From assembly GCF_014836535.1 (NCBI RefSeq), contig NZ_JACSQP010000005.1:300175-364174 (forward strand): a DNA stretch of 64,000 bases, given 5' to 3'. The notes below the pieces were generated by a model. That model worked only from the letters and a program-made list of their open reading frames with translations. It searched no databases and had not been told where the DNA came from. Of this stretch, positions 18,124 through 26,580 are shown one piece after another. The first letter of the stretch is position 1; each line of letters opens with the position of its first letter. The stretch comes from Microbacterium pullorum. Its GTDB lineage: Bacteria > Actinomycetota > Actinomycetes > Actinomycetales > Microbacteriaceae. The position numbers and the translations under genes were made by a program.

Positions 18124-19148
18124 GCCTCGGCCTTCTCGAGCGCCTTTTCGCGTTCCTCGGCTTCCGCCTCCCGTGCCCGCGTGAGCTCGTCCGACGCCAC
18201 CAGCACGGCGTTCTCGGCTCGACGCACGCGCCGCTGCGCGAAGGTCTGGGCGCCGTAGCGGGCGCGCACCCGGTCGGCTTCCTCCTCGACGCCGGTGACG
18301 ATGTAGGCGCTGGCGATGAGGATCACCTGCGCCGAGAGGTTGAACCACAGCAGCAGCGCGATGAGCGAGGCGAACGAGGCCAAGAGCGGATTCGACGACG
18401 CCCCACCGACGAACAGGCCCGACAGCTGCTGCAGCACGCTGAGCCCCACCGCCCCCAGCAGCGCCCCGCTCCACAGCGACCGGGCCGAGGGCCGCAGCCC
18501 CGAGAGCATCCGGAAGGCGCCGGCGATGATGACGGCATCGAGCGCGAAGACCGCGACGATCGTGATGACGCGGCCGCCGAGGACCAGCAGCGGTGAGTCC
18601 TGCGGCATCCCGAGCCAGTCGCCGACGATGCCGAGGCCGGCCGTGCCCAAGAAGCTGATCGCCGCCGAGGCACCGAGCCCGACGCCGATGCCGATCGCCA
18701 GGCCCAGGTTGCGCAGCAGCACCCACACGAACATGACATCGTCGGCGACGCGGTCGGCGATGACGCGCATCGCGATGCGGAGGCTGCCGATGGCGCCGAT
18801 CGCGGCGCCGACGAGGGCGACGAGCGAGAGGATGCCGGCGATGGTGAGTCCGGCGGGAATGGCGATGTCCTGCGGATCCTCGATGATGCCGCCCTCACCG
18901 ACGATGCCGGGGATGGCGCTGTCGACGGCGGCGATGAGGGCGTCGAACGCGGCAGGGTTGCCCCCGAGCCAGAGCCCGGCGAGTGAGAAGCCGAGCAGCA
19001 CGCCCGCGAAGACGCTGAACAGGGTGCGGTAGGTGACGCTGTCGGCGAGTACCGGTCCGCGGTGCTCGGTGTAGAGCAGGAACGCCCGCACCGGCTTGGT
19101 CGACAGCGCCCAGGCGATGGTCCGGTGCATCACATTCGGTTCGCTCAT
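18120..19148 (-). CDS. YihY/BrkB-family integral membrane protein
   Basis: A 342-residue polytopic inner-membrane protein with about six hydrophobic segments (for example VFAGVLLGFSLAGLWLG and GLTIAGILSLVALVGAAIGAIG) and the family's YRTLFSVFAG and NLSAQVILIASAY regions. The C-terminal tail from about residue 300 is charged and probably a cytoplasmic helix or coiled coil (ELTRAREAEAEEREKALEKAE). Once called ribonuclease BN, the family's role is not settled; transport or envelope function is usually suggested. The minus-strand box TAGGGT lies 6 nt before the ATG. Overlaps the next gene by ATGA. Confidence 0.88.
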   Translation of the reverse strand: MSEPNVMHRTIAWALSTKPVRAFLLYTEHRGPVLADSVTYRTLFSVFAGVLLGFSLAGLWLGGNPAAFDALIAAVDSAIPGIVGEGGIIEDPQDIAIPAGLTIAGILSLVALVGAAIGAIGSLRIAMRVIADRVADDVMFVWVLLRNLGLAIGIGVGLGASAAISFLGTAGLGIVGDWLGMPQDSPLLVLGGRVITIVAVFALDAVIIAGAFRMLSGLRPSARSLWSGALLGAVGLSVLQQLSGLFVGGASSNPLLASFASLIALLLWFNLSAQVILIASAYIVTGVEEEADRVRARYGAQTFAQRRVRRAENAVLVASDELTRAREAEAEEREKALEKAEA

Positions 19149-19154
19149 GCCGTC

Positions 19155-19160
19155 ACCCTA
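19155..19160 (-). promoter_or_regulatory. Putative -10 box (TAGGGT) of the yihY-like gene
   Basis: TAGGGT on the minus strand ends 6 nt before the ATG at 19148, consistent with a leaderless start. Confidence 0.45.
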
Positions 19161-19227
19161 ACGGCGCGGATGACGGCGTTTCGTGGGCTTGACGGCCCGC
19201 GCGACGGGCGCAAACGGCGCGGCGAGA

Positions 19228-19284
19228 CTGAATGAGAGAGTTCTCACAATTCAGTGGCGGCGGGGCATGCGGGCGCCCTAGGAT
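19228..19284 (+). promoter_or_regulatory. pilB upstream region: imperfect dyad and -10 box
   Basis: CTGAAT (19228-19233) and ATTCAG (19249-19254) are exact inverted halves around a TGAGA/TCTCA inner pair, giving an operator-like dyad. A TAGGAT hexamer at 19279-19284 could be the -10 box. Unlike many neighbours, pilB has a leader with a GGGGAAGG ribosome site before its ATG. Confidence 0.4.
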
Positions 19285-19308
19285 GAGCCACCTGGGGAAG
19301 GTTGTCGC

Positions 19309-20976
19309 ATGAGAGGGCTTGCAGAATCGCTGGTGAGATCGGGCATGGTCCGTGCGGAGGACATGTCGAGTCTCGTCGCGGACATCGGTGATGGGCCGCA
19401 GCTGCGCGAAGGGATCGTGACGGCACGGTTGGCCACCGAGACGCAGATCGCGCAGGGCATCGCCGCGGAGTCCGGCTACGCGTTCGTCGACCTGGGAGCG
19501 GTGTCGCTCGACGCCGACGTGGTCGCCCTCGTGCCGGCCTCCCTGTGCCGGCGATACCAGCTGATTCCGCTCGAGCGGGGACGGCGGAGCCTGACGATCG
19601 GCATGCTCGACCCGAGCGACCTCATCGCCCTCGATGACGTCGGCACGGCCACCGAGATGAACGTGCGCCCCGTCGTGGTCGCCGCCGACGCACTGAAGAA
19701 CGCGTTCACCCGCTTCCTGCGCTCCGATGAGGAGCTCAGCGACCTCTCGGAGCAGATCGGCGAGATCGCGGCATCCGAGAGCTCCTCCGGCACCGAGTCG
19801 CTCGAGGACCAGGTCGACGATGCCCCGATCGTGCGCTTCGTCAACCTGCTCATCACGCAGGCGATCAGCGACCGGGCCAGCGACATCCACATCGAGCCCG
19901 GTGAGCGCCAGCTGACGGTGCGGTACCGCATCGACGGCGTGCTGCACGAGATGCAGAAGGCCGACCGCGCCATTCAGGACGGCGTGATCTCGCGGCTGAA
20001 GATCATGGCATCCATCGACATCGCCGAGCGCCGCAAGCCGCAGGATGGGCGACTGTCGGTGCATCACGACGGCCGACAGGTCGACCTGCGCCTGGCGACC
20101 CTGCCGACGGTGTGGGGCGAGAAGATCGTCATGCGCATCCTCGACAACTCCGGGCAGACCCTGTCGATGGGCGACCTGAAGTTCTCGCTGATCAACCACA
20201 AGCGCTTCACCGAGTCGATCGGGCGCCCCCACGGCATGGTGCTGGTCACCGGCCCCACCGGGTCGGGCAAATCCACCACCCTCTATACCGCGCTCAACGC
20301 CGTCGCCAGCCCGCGGGTGAACGTCATCACGGTCGAAGACCCGGTGGAGTACCGCATGGCGGGCATCAACCAGGTGCAGGTCAACGCCCGCGCGGGCATG
20401 ACGTTCCAGGCGGCGCTGCGCTCGATCCTGCGGTCGGACCCCGACGTCGTGCTGGTCGGCGAGATCCGCGACAAGGAGACCGCGACGATCTCGATCGAAG
20501 CCGCGCTCACGGGCCACCTGGTGCTGTCGACCCTGCACACCAACGACGCGCCCAGCGCCCTGACGCGTCTGACCGAGATCGGGTGCGAGCCGTTCCTGGT
20601 CGGCACCGCTCTCACCGCCGTCGTCGCCCAGCGCCTGGCGCGCAGGTTGTGCATGAACTGCCGCGAGACCTACACCGAGTCGCGCGACGTGCTCGACTCG
20701 GTGCACTTCCCGCACAACCCCGCCGATCCCCCGGTGCTCTACCGCACGGTGGGCTGCGCCGCCTGCTCGGGCACCGGCTACCGCGGCCGCGTGGCGCTGC
20801 ACGAGGTCATGACCGTCAGCGAGGATCTCGAGAAGCTCGTCGTCGCCCACGCGACCGGCACCGAGCTGCGTGCCGTCGCGATCAAGCAGGGCATGGTGTC
20901 GCTGCGCGAAGACGGCTTCAGCAAGGTCGCCCAGGGCATCACCACGATCGAAGAGGTGCTGCGCGTCTCGATCTGA
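19309..20976 (+). CDS. pilB: Type IV pilus assembly ATPase PilB/GspE
   Basis: The cytoplasmic extension motor of a type IV pilus. The 555-residue chain has an N-terminal MshEN/T2SSE_N domain (residues ~1-150), then the secretion ATPase: Walker A GPTGSGKST (~315-323), Asp box SDPDVVLVGEIRDKETA, and HTNDAPSA His box. A zinc-binding loop is present as CMNC (~448) and CAAC (~484), a PilB/GspE feature missing from PilT. ATG at 19309 with a GGGGAAGG ribosome site. It stands alone on the plus strand, tail to tail with pilC of the minus-strand pilus operon, so motor and scaffold are under separate promoters. Confidence 0.94.
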   Translation: MRGLAESLVRSGMVRAEDMSSLVADIGDGPQLREGIVTARLATETQIAQGIAAESGYAFVDLGAVSLDADVVALVPASLCRRYQLIPLERGRRSLTIGMLDPSDLIALDDVGTATEMNVRPVVVAADALKNAFTRFLRSDEELSDLSEQIGEIAASESSSGTESLEDQVDDAPIVRFVNLLITQAISDRASDIHIEPGERQLTVRYRIDGVLHEMQKADRAIQDGVISRLKIMASIDIAERRKPQDGRLSVHHDGRQVDLRLATLPTVWGEKIVMRILDNSGQTLSMGDLKFSLINHKRFTESIGRPHGMVLVTGPTGSGKSTTLYTALNAVASPRVNVITVEDPVEYRMAGINQVQVNARAGMTFQAALRSILRSDPDVVLVGEIRDKETATISIEAALTGHLVLSTLHTNDAPSALTRLTEIGCEPFLVGTALTAVVAQRLARRLCMNCRETYTESRDVLDSVHFPHNPADPPVLYRTVGCAACSGTGYRGRVALHEVMTVSEDLEKLVVAHATGTELRAVAIKQGMVSLREDGFSKVAQGITTIEEVLRVSI

Positions 20977-20988
20977 GCGCGCAGCCCC

Positions 20989-22221
20989 TCACCCGCCGAT
21001 CTCGCCGTAGATCGAGAAGATCGGCATGTAGAGCGAGATCACCATGCCGCCGATGATGATGCCGATGCCCACGATGAGGATCGGCTCGATCGAGGATGTC
21101 AGCTGCTCGGTGGCCGCCTCCACCTCGCTCTCGTAGTAGTCGGCGATCGACGACAGCATGTCGGCGAGCGTGCCCGATTCCTCACCCACGGCGACCATCT
21201 GGGCGACCATCGGCGGGAACACCTCGGCTTTCGCCAGCGGCGCCGCGAACGACCGGCCCTGCTTGACCGACTCCTGCACCTCGCGCACGGCCTGCTCGAT
21301 CTTCCAGTTGTTCGACGCCTCCCCCACGATCGACAGCGCCTGCACCAGCGGCACGCCGGCGTCGAGCATCATCGCGAGGCTGCGGGCGAAGCGTGCGACC
21401 GCGATCTTGGTGGCGAGGGGACCGAAGACCGGCACTTTCAGCTTCAGCGGATCGACGACACGGCGCACGCGATCCTTCCGCTTGTTCTGCATCCACCAGA
21501 TCCACCCGCCGATCGCGATCACGGCGAGCAGCGGCACACCCCAGGCGGCGTTCGCCGACATGGCGACGAGGATCTGGGTGGGGAGGGGCAGCTCGGATCC
21601 CAGGCTTTCGAACATGCCCTTGAAGATCGGGACGATGAAGGCGATCATCGCGACGACACCGACGATGGCGATGCCGAACACGATCGCGGGGTAGGTGGTG
21701 GCGGACTTGATCTTGCCGTGAAGCTCGGCCTCGCTCTCATACGTCTTCGCCACCGTCGTCAGCGCCTGGCCGAGGAAGCCGCCGATCTCGCCGACCTTCA
21801 CCATGCTCACCATGAGCGGCGGGAAGATGTCGGGATGCTGGGCGAGCGCGACAGAGAAGGCCGATCCCGACTCGATCGCCGCCTGCACCGCGACGAGCGC
21901 CCGCTGCAGCTTCTTGTCCTCCGTCTGCTCGATGAGGATGCTGAGGGTGCGCATCAGCGGCAGGCCGGCATTCATGAGGCCGGCCATCTGCTTGGCGAAC
22001 ACCGCCAAGGTGGCGACGCTGACGCGCTTCTCGAACCCGGGGATCGAGATCTCCTGGTTGAGCCCTGTCTTGGCCGTCAGCGACACCTCGAGCGGCGTGA
22101 GACCCTGGGCGCGCAGCTTGGCGGCGACGGCGTTCTCGCTGGCGGCTTCCAGCGCACCCTTGACCACCTTGCCGTTGGTGACGTCGACCGCACGGTAGGT
22201 GTACTCCTCGATGAGTGCCAT
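20989..22221 (-). CDS. pilC: Type IV pilus inner-membrane platform protein PilC/GspF
   Basis: A 410-residue platform protein that couples the cytoplasmic motors to pilin assembly. Two GspF domains repeat (about residues 70-193 and 273-395), each with the family signature: KQMAGLMNAGLPLMRTLSILIEQ-type in the first and RSLAMMLDAGVPLVQALSIV in the second. Three hydrophobic segments are visible (AIVFGIAIVGVVAMIAFIV, WGVPLLAVIAIGGWIWW, PILIVGIGIIIGGMVISLY). Its ATG shares one base with the pilT stop (TGATG). It is the last gene of the minus-strand pilus operon. Confidence 0.94.
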   Translation of the reverse strand: MALIEEYTYRAVDVTNGKVVKGALEAASENAVAAKLRAQGLTPLEVSLTAKTGLNQEISIPGFEKRVSVATLAVFAKQMAGLMNAGLPLMRTLSILIEQTEDKKLQRALVAVQAAIESGSAFSVALAQHPDIFPPLMVSMVKVGEIGGFLGQALTTVAKTYESEAELHGKIKSATTYPAIVFGIAIVGVVAMIAFIVPIFKGMFESLGSELPLPTQILVAMSANAAWGVPLLAVIAIGGWIWWMQNKRKDRVRRVVDPLKLKVPVFGPLATKIAVARFARSLAMMLDAGVPLVQALSIVGEASNNWKIEQAVREVQESVKQGRSFAAPLAKAEVFPPMVAQMVAVGEESGTLADMLSSIADYYESEVEAATEQLTSSIEPILIVGIGIIIGGMVISLYMPIFSIYGEIGG

Positions 22222-23366
22222 CAGTGAGCCCAGCCGGCATCCTGCGGGCGCGTCGAATGCAGCGCCCAGGACTCGACGTCGAGGTCGCGCGGGCGCACCC
22301 GGGCGTCGTCGAGCGAAGCGGCATCCGAGGCGAACGACCTCGCCAGTGCCATCGTGATGCTGCCGTTCTCGACCAGGCGGCGCAGGTCCTGATCGAGCGT
22401 GTGCATGCCGATGCCGCCGCCGGCCTGCAGCATCGAGTAGATCTGACTGACCTGCCCCTCGCGGATGAGGTTGGCGATGGCGGGGGTGTTCACCAGCACC
22501 TCGGTGGCGATGACCCGGCCGTCGTCCTGCGCGCGCGGCAGCAGGGTCTGGCTGATGATGCCCTGCAGGGTGTCACCCAGTTGGGTGCGCACCTGGGTCT
22601 GCTGGTCGGGCGGGAAGGCGTCGACGATGCGGTTGATCGACTTCGCCGCACTCTGGGTGTGCAGAGTCGACAGCACGAGGTGGCCGGTCTCGGCCGCCGA
22701 AAGCGCGGTCGAGATCGACTCGGGGTCACGCAGCTCGCCGATGAGGATCACGTCGGGGTCCTGACGCAGCACACGACGCAGGGCCTCGGCGAACGACGCG
22801 GTGTCGCTGCCGATCTCGCGCTGGTGGATGAGCGAGCGCTTGCTGGTGTGCTGGAACTCGACCGGGTCTTCGACCGTGACGATGTGCGCCGGCAGCGTCT
22901 GGTTGACGATGTCGAGCATGGCCGCGAGCGTGGTGGACTTGCCCGAACCGGTCGGCCCCGTCACCAGCACGAGGCCGCGGGGCTTGAGCACCAGATCGCG
23001 GGCGATCGCGGGCACCCCCAGCTGGTCGAGACTGAGTGCGGTGTCGGGGATGAAACGCAGCGCGACGGCCACGGCGCCGAGCTGGCGGAAGACGTTGACG
23101 CGGAACCGGGCCACCTGCGGCACCGACAGCGCGAGGTCGACCTCGCCGGCGCGGCGGAAGTCGGCGACCTGCTCGTCGGTCATGATGCCGCCCACGGCGC
23201 GCTCCAGCCAGTTCGTGCCGGTGGGCTCGGTGTAGCCGGGGATCGGGGCGAGGTCGCCCTTGACCCGCATGAGCGGCGGGTGATTGGCGGTGAGGTGCAC
23301 GTCGGAGGCCTTGGCCCGGTGGGCCGCAGCGAGCATGCCGGTGAGGGTGGTGTCGTCGTCGGTCAT
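22221..23366 (-). CDS. pilT: Type IV pilus twitching motility (retraction) ATPase PilT
   Basis: A 381-residue retraction ATPase. It begins with the short PAS-like PilT N-domain (AAAHRAKASDVHLTANHPPLMRV is family-typical), then Walker A GPTGSGKST (~138-146), Asp box QDPDVILIGELRDPES, and AETGHLVLSTLHT. It lacks the zinc CxxC pairs of PilB, which separates the two motors. The C-terminal ~35 residues diverge from proteobacterial PilT. The ATG at 23366 overlaps the pilO-like stop by 4 bp (ATGA). Having both PilB and PilT predicts dynamic, retractable pili. Confidence 0.93.
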   Translation of the reverse strand: MTDDDTTLTGMLAAAHRAKASDVHLTANHPPLMRVKGDLAPIPGYTEPTGTNWLERAVGGIMTDEQVADFRRAGEVDLALSVPQVARFRVNVFRQLGAVAVALRFIPDTALSLDQLGVPAIARDLVLKPRGLVLVTGPTGSGKSTTLAAMLDIVNQTLPAHIVTVEDPVEFQHTSKRSLIHQREIGSDTASFAEALRRVLRQDPDVILIGELRDPESISTALSAAETGHLVLSTLHTQSAAKSINRIVDAFPPDQQTQVRTQLGDTLQGIISQTLLPRAQDDGRVIATEVLVNTPAIANLIREGQVSQIYSMLQAGGGIGMHTLDQDLRRLVENGSITMALARSFASDAASLDDARVRPRDLDVESWALHSTRPQDAGWAH

Positions 23367-24040
23367 GAGGGGTCCTCTGTGCGGATGAAGGTCTGAACGG
23401 TCACGGTGAGGGTGAGCTCGTTGTTCTCGCCGGCCACCACGGCGGACTCCACACCGATCAGGCGCGGCCCTCTCCCCAGCGCATCGACGAACGCGGCGGC
23501 CTGCTGCGTATCGGCGACCTCGACCGAGATCGTCACGCGCACCTGCTGCTGCGGCGAGACCGCGTCGGGGACGGGCGGCGGCGCCGGTTCGGCTGCGGCA
23601 TCGTCGGTCTCCGCCTCCTCCTCGTCGGAGGCGTTGACGTCGACGACGGCGGGTGCCGCCGGTGCGGTCTGCTCCCCCAGTGACGGGCGGGCGGTCCACG
23701 GCACGGGCTCGACGGCCACGACGCTGACGATGCGCGCGCCGACGTCGGCGGCGGCGCCCACCACGATCTCGTGCAGATCGTCGAGCTGCGGGCGGGCCGG
23801 AATCTCGGCGCGCAGCGCCGCGACGTTCGCGTCGATCTCGGCGATACGCACCGCGTCGGCGGTGAGCTGCTGCAGCTGGATGTCGTAGATGTCGTTGGTC
23901 TGCGCGACGGAACGGGTCGACTCGTCGTTCGCCTGCGCGTTGCCGTAGAGCGGCAGTGCACCCAGGGTCACGCCTGCGACGACGACGCCGGCCACGAACA
24001 CCGCGCCGAGCAGGTTGACGATCTGTTTGGGGGCGTTCAC
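23363..24040 (-). CDS. PilO-like type IV pilus alignment protein
   Basis: A 225-residue single-pass membrane protein: a short cytoplasmic N-terminus, one transmembrane helix (IVNLLGAVFVAGVVVAGVTL, residues ~7-27), a helical coiled stretch (~40-85) and a C-terminal ferredoxin-like domain, split by a Pro/Glu/Asp-rich insert near 130-155. The layout and position after the PilN-like gene identify it as PilO-like; sequence similarity to known PilO is low. In Gram-negative pili PilM/N/O link motor and envelope; there is no outer membrane or PilP/PilQ here. GTG start at 24040 overlaps the upstream stop (GTGA). Confidence 0.72.
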   Translation of the reverse strand: MNAPKQIVNLLGAVFVAGVVVAGVTLGALPLYGNAQANDESTRSVAQTNDIYDIQLQQLTADAVRIAEIDANVAALRAEIPARPQLDDLHEIVVGAAADVGARIVSVVAVEPVPWTARPSLGEQTAPAAPAVVDVNASDEEEAETDDAAAEPAPPPVPDAVSPQQQVRVTISVEVADTQQAAAFVDALGRGPRLIGVESAVVAGENNELTLTVTVQTFIRTEDPS

Positions 24041-24681
24041 GGGGTGTCCTCCGTCACGTAGGTGCCGGTGTAGAACGTCTGGTCGACGCTCACCCGCAGC
24101 GTGTAGGTGTGGATGTCGTTGTCGTCGACGACCAGCTCCCACCCGTCGGCGTCGAGCACGCTCTCGAGCGAGCGCACGGCTCGGGTGAGGGAGACCATCT
24201 CGATCGGCACCGCGGTGGTGAAGGTGACGGTGCCACTCGCCCCCGGCTCCGCCGAAGGGTCGTCCCCCACCGTGGCGCCACCGACGGCGAGGTCGAACCC
24301 GGCCATCGCGACGTCGGGTGGCATCGTGTCGCGCAGGGCACCGATGACCTTGGACCAGGCGAGTTCCGCGGCCATCGCGGTGCCGCGGAAGTCGGTCAGC
24401 TCGCCTTCGAGCGCGACCGCCGCGCGCACGTCCGAAAGCGCGGCGATGCGCGTGAGCAGGTCGCTGGTGCGGGCGTCCTCGGCCGCCGCGCGCTGTTCCG
24501 AGGTCAGCTGCAGGAAGAAGGCGCCGCCCATCGCGATCGCGACCACTCCCATCGCTCCGACGAGGGCGAGCGACCAGCGCCGGATCAGCGCGTTGTTCGC
24601 ACGCCGCTCGGTCTCGGCGCGCGGCATGAGGTTGACGCGGGGCGCGGAGCCCACCGCGATCACGTGAGCGGAGCCGCTCAT
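24037..24681 (-). CDS. PilN-like type IV pilus assembly protein
   Basis: A 214-residue single-pass protein with a PilN-type N-terminus: the VNLMPRAETERR segment (residues 17-28) corresponds to the INLLP motif that binds the PilM groove. A transmembrane helix follows (~39-58) and then a helix and a ferredoxin-like C-terminal domain. The position between pilM and the PilO-like gene supports the call. Start and stop overlap both neighbours by 4 bp, so stoichiometric expression is expected. Confidence 0.8.
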   Translation of the reverse strand: MSGSAHVIAVGSAPRVNLMPRAETERRANNALIRRWSLALVGAMGVVAIAMGGAFFLQLTSEQRAAAEDARTSDLLTRIAALSDVRAAVALEGELTDFRGTAMAAELAWSKVIGALRDTMPPDVAMAGFDLAVGGATVGDDPSAEPGASGTVTFTTAVPIEMVSLTRAVRSLESVLDADGWELVVDDNDIHTYTLRVSVDQTFYTGTYVTEDTP

Positions 24682-25736
24682 CGCCGCACCTCCCCGAGTG
24701 CGAGACCGACGGTGGCGAGCAGGTCGAGGGCGTCGTCGCCTTCAGGTGGGTCGCCCTTGACATCGACGATCTGGCTTGCCGGCACCGACTCGACTTCCAG
24801 CGGCAGGCTCCCCGCCAGCGCCTCGGCGATGCCCGGGACAGCCGCCCCGGCACCGGTGAGCAGCACGCGTGTGACGGGCTGCTCACCGGAGCGGTCGGCG
24901 TAGAAGGTGAGGGTGCTGCGCAGCCGCGCCACCAGGTCGGCGATCGCGACGTCGGACATGGCGCTGGGGCGTTGCGTGACACGCGCGCCGGCACGACGGC
25001 GCGTGAGGGGGCCGTCGCCGCTCGGCACGACGGCCAGGGGCTCGTCGGCGGGCGCTGCGAGGTCTGCACTGTCACCGAGGGCCGCCGACTCACGGTTGCG
25101 CACCGCCTGCGTGGTGATGTCGATCGGGATCATGCGCACGAATCGCGGCACGCCGTCGCGCAGCACGACGACGAAGCTGGTGTGGTCGCCCAGGTGGAAG
25201 GCGGCGACGGTCTCGCCGGGGCGCGCGACGCGGCTGACCGCCCGGGCCAGACCGAACGGTGCGAGGTCGACCACATCGACGGTGAGCTTGGCCTTCGCGA
25301 CCGTGGCGATGAGGTCCTCCACGGTCTCGGCCACCGTGGCCACCAGCAGACCCGTGACCTGGTCGCTCTGCTGGGCGAGCGGATAGAAGTCGAGCACCGC
25401 CTGCTCGGGCGGCACGGGCAGCAGGTCCTGCACCTGGAACGGCAGCGCCTGACGCAGCAGGTCGGGTCGCATCGCCGTGGTCGTGTACTCCCGCACGAGG
25501 ATGCGCCGGCTGCCGAGGCCCAGCACCACGCGGCGGTTCTTGATGCCGGTGCGGCTCCAGAGCTGCCGAAGCGCCAGCGCCACCGCGTCGCGATCGAACA
25601 CCTCGGAGTCCTTGGCGGCGCCCGGCGGCAACGGCACGGAGCCGCCGGCGACGAGCACGGGACGCCGACCCACCGTCACTTCGGCAGCCCGCACGCCTTC
25701 TTCGGTGATCTCCAGACCGACGATCGTCTTCGCCAT
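24678..25736 (-). CDS. pilM: Type IV pilus assembly protein PilM (actin-like ATPase)
   Basis: A 352-residue cytoplasmic FtsA/actin-like protein. It opens with IVGLEITEEGVRAAEV (phosphate-1-like loop), contains the PilM QALPFQVQDLLPVPPEQAV segment, a phosphate-2 region around HLGDHTSFVVV and the adenosine motif LLTGAGAAVPGIAEAL. A linker near residues 210-245 is low in complexity. PilM recruits PilN and the cytoplasmic ring. ATG at 25736 follows the prepilin peptidase stop by 13 nt. Confidence 0.9.
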   Translation of the reverse strand: MAKTIVGLEITEEGVRAAEVTVGRRPVLVAGGSVPLPPGAAKDSEVFDRDAVALALRQLWSRTGIKNRRVVLGLGSRRILVREYTTTAMRPDLLRQALPFQVQDLLPVPPEQAVLDFYPLAQQSDQVTGLLVATVAETVEDLIATVAKAKLTVDVVDLAPFGLARAVSRVARPGETVAAFHLGDHTSFVVVLRDGVPRFVRMIPIDITTQAVRNRESAALGDSADLAAPADEPLAVVPSGDGPLTRRRAGARVTQRPSAMSDVAIADLVARLRSTLTFYADRSGEQPVTRVLLTGAGAAVPGIAEALAGSLPLEVESVPASQIVDVKGDPPEGDDALDLLATVGLALGEVRR

Positions 25737-25749
25737 ATCCCTGCCTTTC

Positions 25750-26580
25750 CTATGGGACGAGAAGTCCGACGTAACCTTCGGCGAGCGGAACGCCCACCAA
25801 AATGCCCACCCACGCGCCCGCGATCATCCACGGACCGAACGGAATCGCCGTGGACCGGCCGGCGCGACGGCTGATCATGAGGGCGACGCCGAAGACGCCG
25901 CCGAGCACGAAAGCCGCGAACCCGCCCACGACGAGCGGTCCCCAGCCGAGCCACCCGAGGTAGATCCCCACCACGCCCGCGAGCTTGACGTCTCCCCCGC
26001 CCATGGCGCCCGGCCGCACCGAGCGCAGCACCAGGTAGAAGGCGAAGAGCGCGGCGCCGCCGACGGCGGCACGCCCGAGCGAGACCCACGGCGCACCCAG
26101 CAGGCACGCGAGCGTGAACAGCCCGAGGGCCACCCCGTAGGAGGGCAGCACGATCGCGTTCGGCAGCCGATGCACGTCGAGGTCGATGAGGGTGAGCGCG
26201 ATGGAGATCGCCGCGAAGTACAGCAGCGCGGCGGCGACCGTCACCGCGGCGCCGGTGGCCGGGACGCCGGCGATCGCGCGGTCGGCGTCGAGCGCGATCC
26301 AGGCCACCAGCACGAAGGCGGCGGCGGTGGCGGCTTCTACGAGCGGGTAGCGGCGCGAGATGGGCAGTCCGCAGGCCGCGCAGCGGCCGCGCAGCGCGAG
26401 CCACGACACGACGGGGACGTTCTGCCAGGGGCGCACCGGTGCGTCGCACCGCGGGCAGCTGCTCGCACGGGTGAGCGGGATGCCGGCGGGCACCCGGTGG
26501 ATCACGACGTTGAGGAACGAGCCGATGACGAGCCCGAACAGGCCCGCGAGGGCGAGGAGGTAGATCGAGAGCGGGTTCAT
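25750..26580 (-). CDS. pilD: Prepilin peptidase (type IV leader peptidase)
   Basis: A 276-residue polytopic membrane aspartyl protease that cuts and methylates prepilins. The N-terminal methylase domain begins GLVIGSFLNVVIHRVP and carries two zinc CxxC pairs (Cys42/45, Cys67/70). The A24 peptidase active-site aspartates are in LIDLDVHRLPN (~133) and GGGDVKL (~196). About seven or eight hydrophobic helices. ATG at 26580 overlaps the minor-pilin stop (ATGA). Substrates are very likely the four pilin-like genes directly upstream. Confidence 0.94.
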   Translation of the reverse strand: MNPLSIYLLALAGLFGLVIGSFLNVVIHRVPAGIPLTRASSCPRCDAPVRPWQNVPVVSWLALRGRCAACGLPISRRYPLVEAATAAAFVLVAWIALDADRAIAGVPATGAAVTVAAALLYFAAISIALTLIDLDVHRLPNAIVLPSYGVALGLFTLACLLGAPWVSLGRAAVGGAALFAFYLVLRSVRPGAMGGGDVKLAGVVGIYLGWLGWGPLVVGGFAAFVLGGVFGVALMISRRAGRSTAIPFGPWMIAGAWVGILVGVPLAEGYVGLLVP

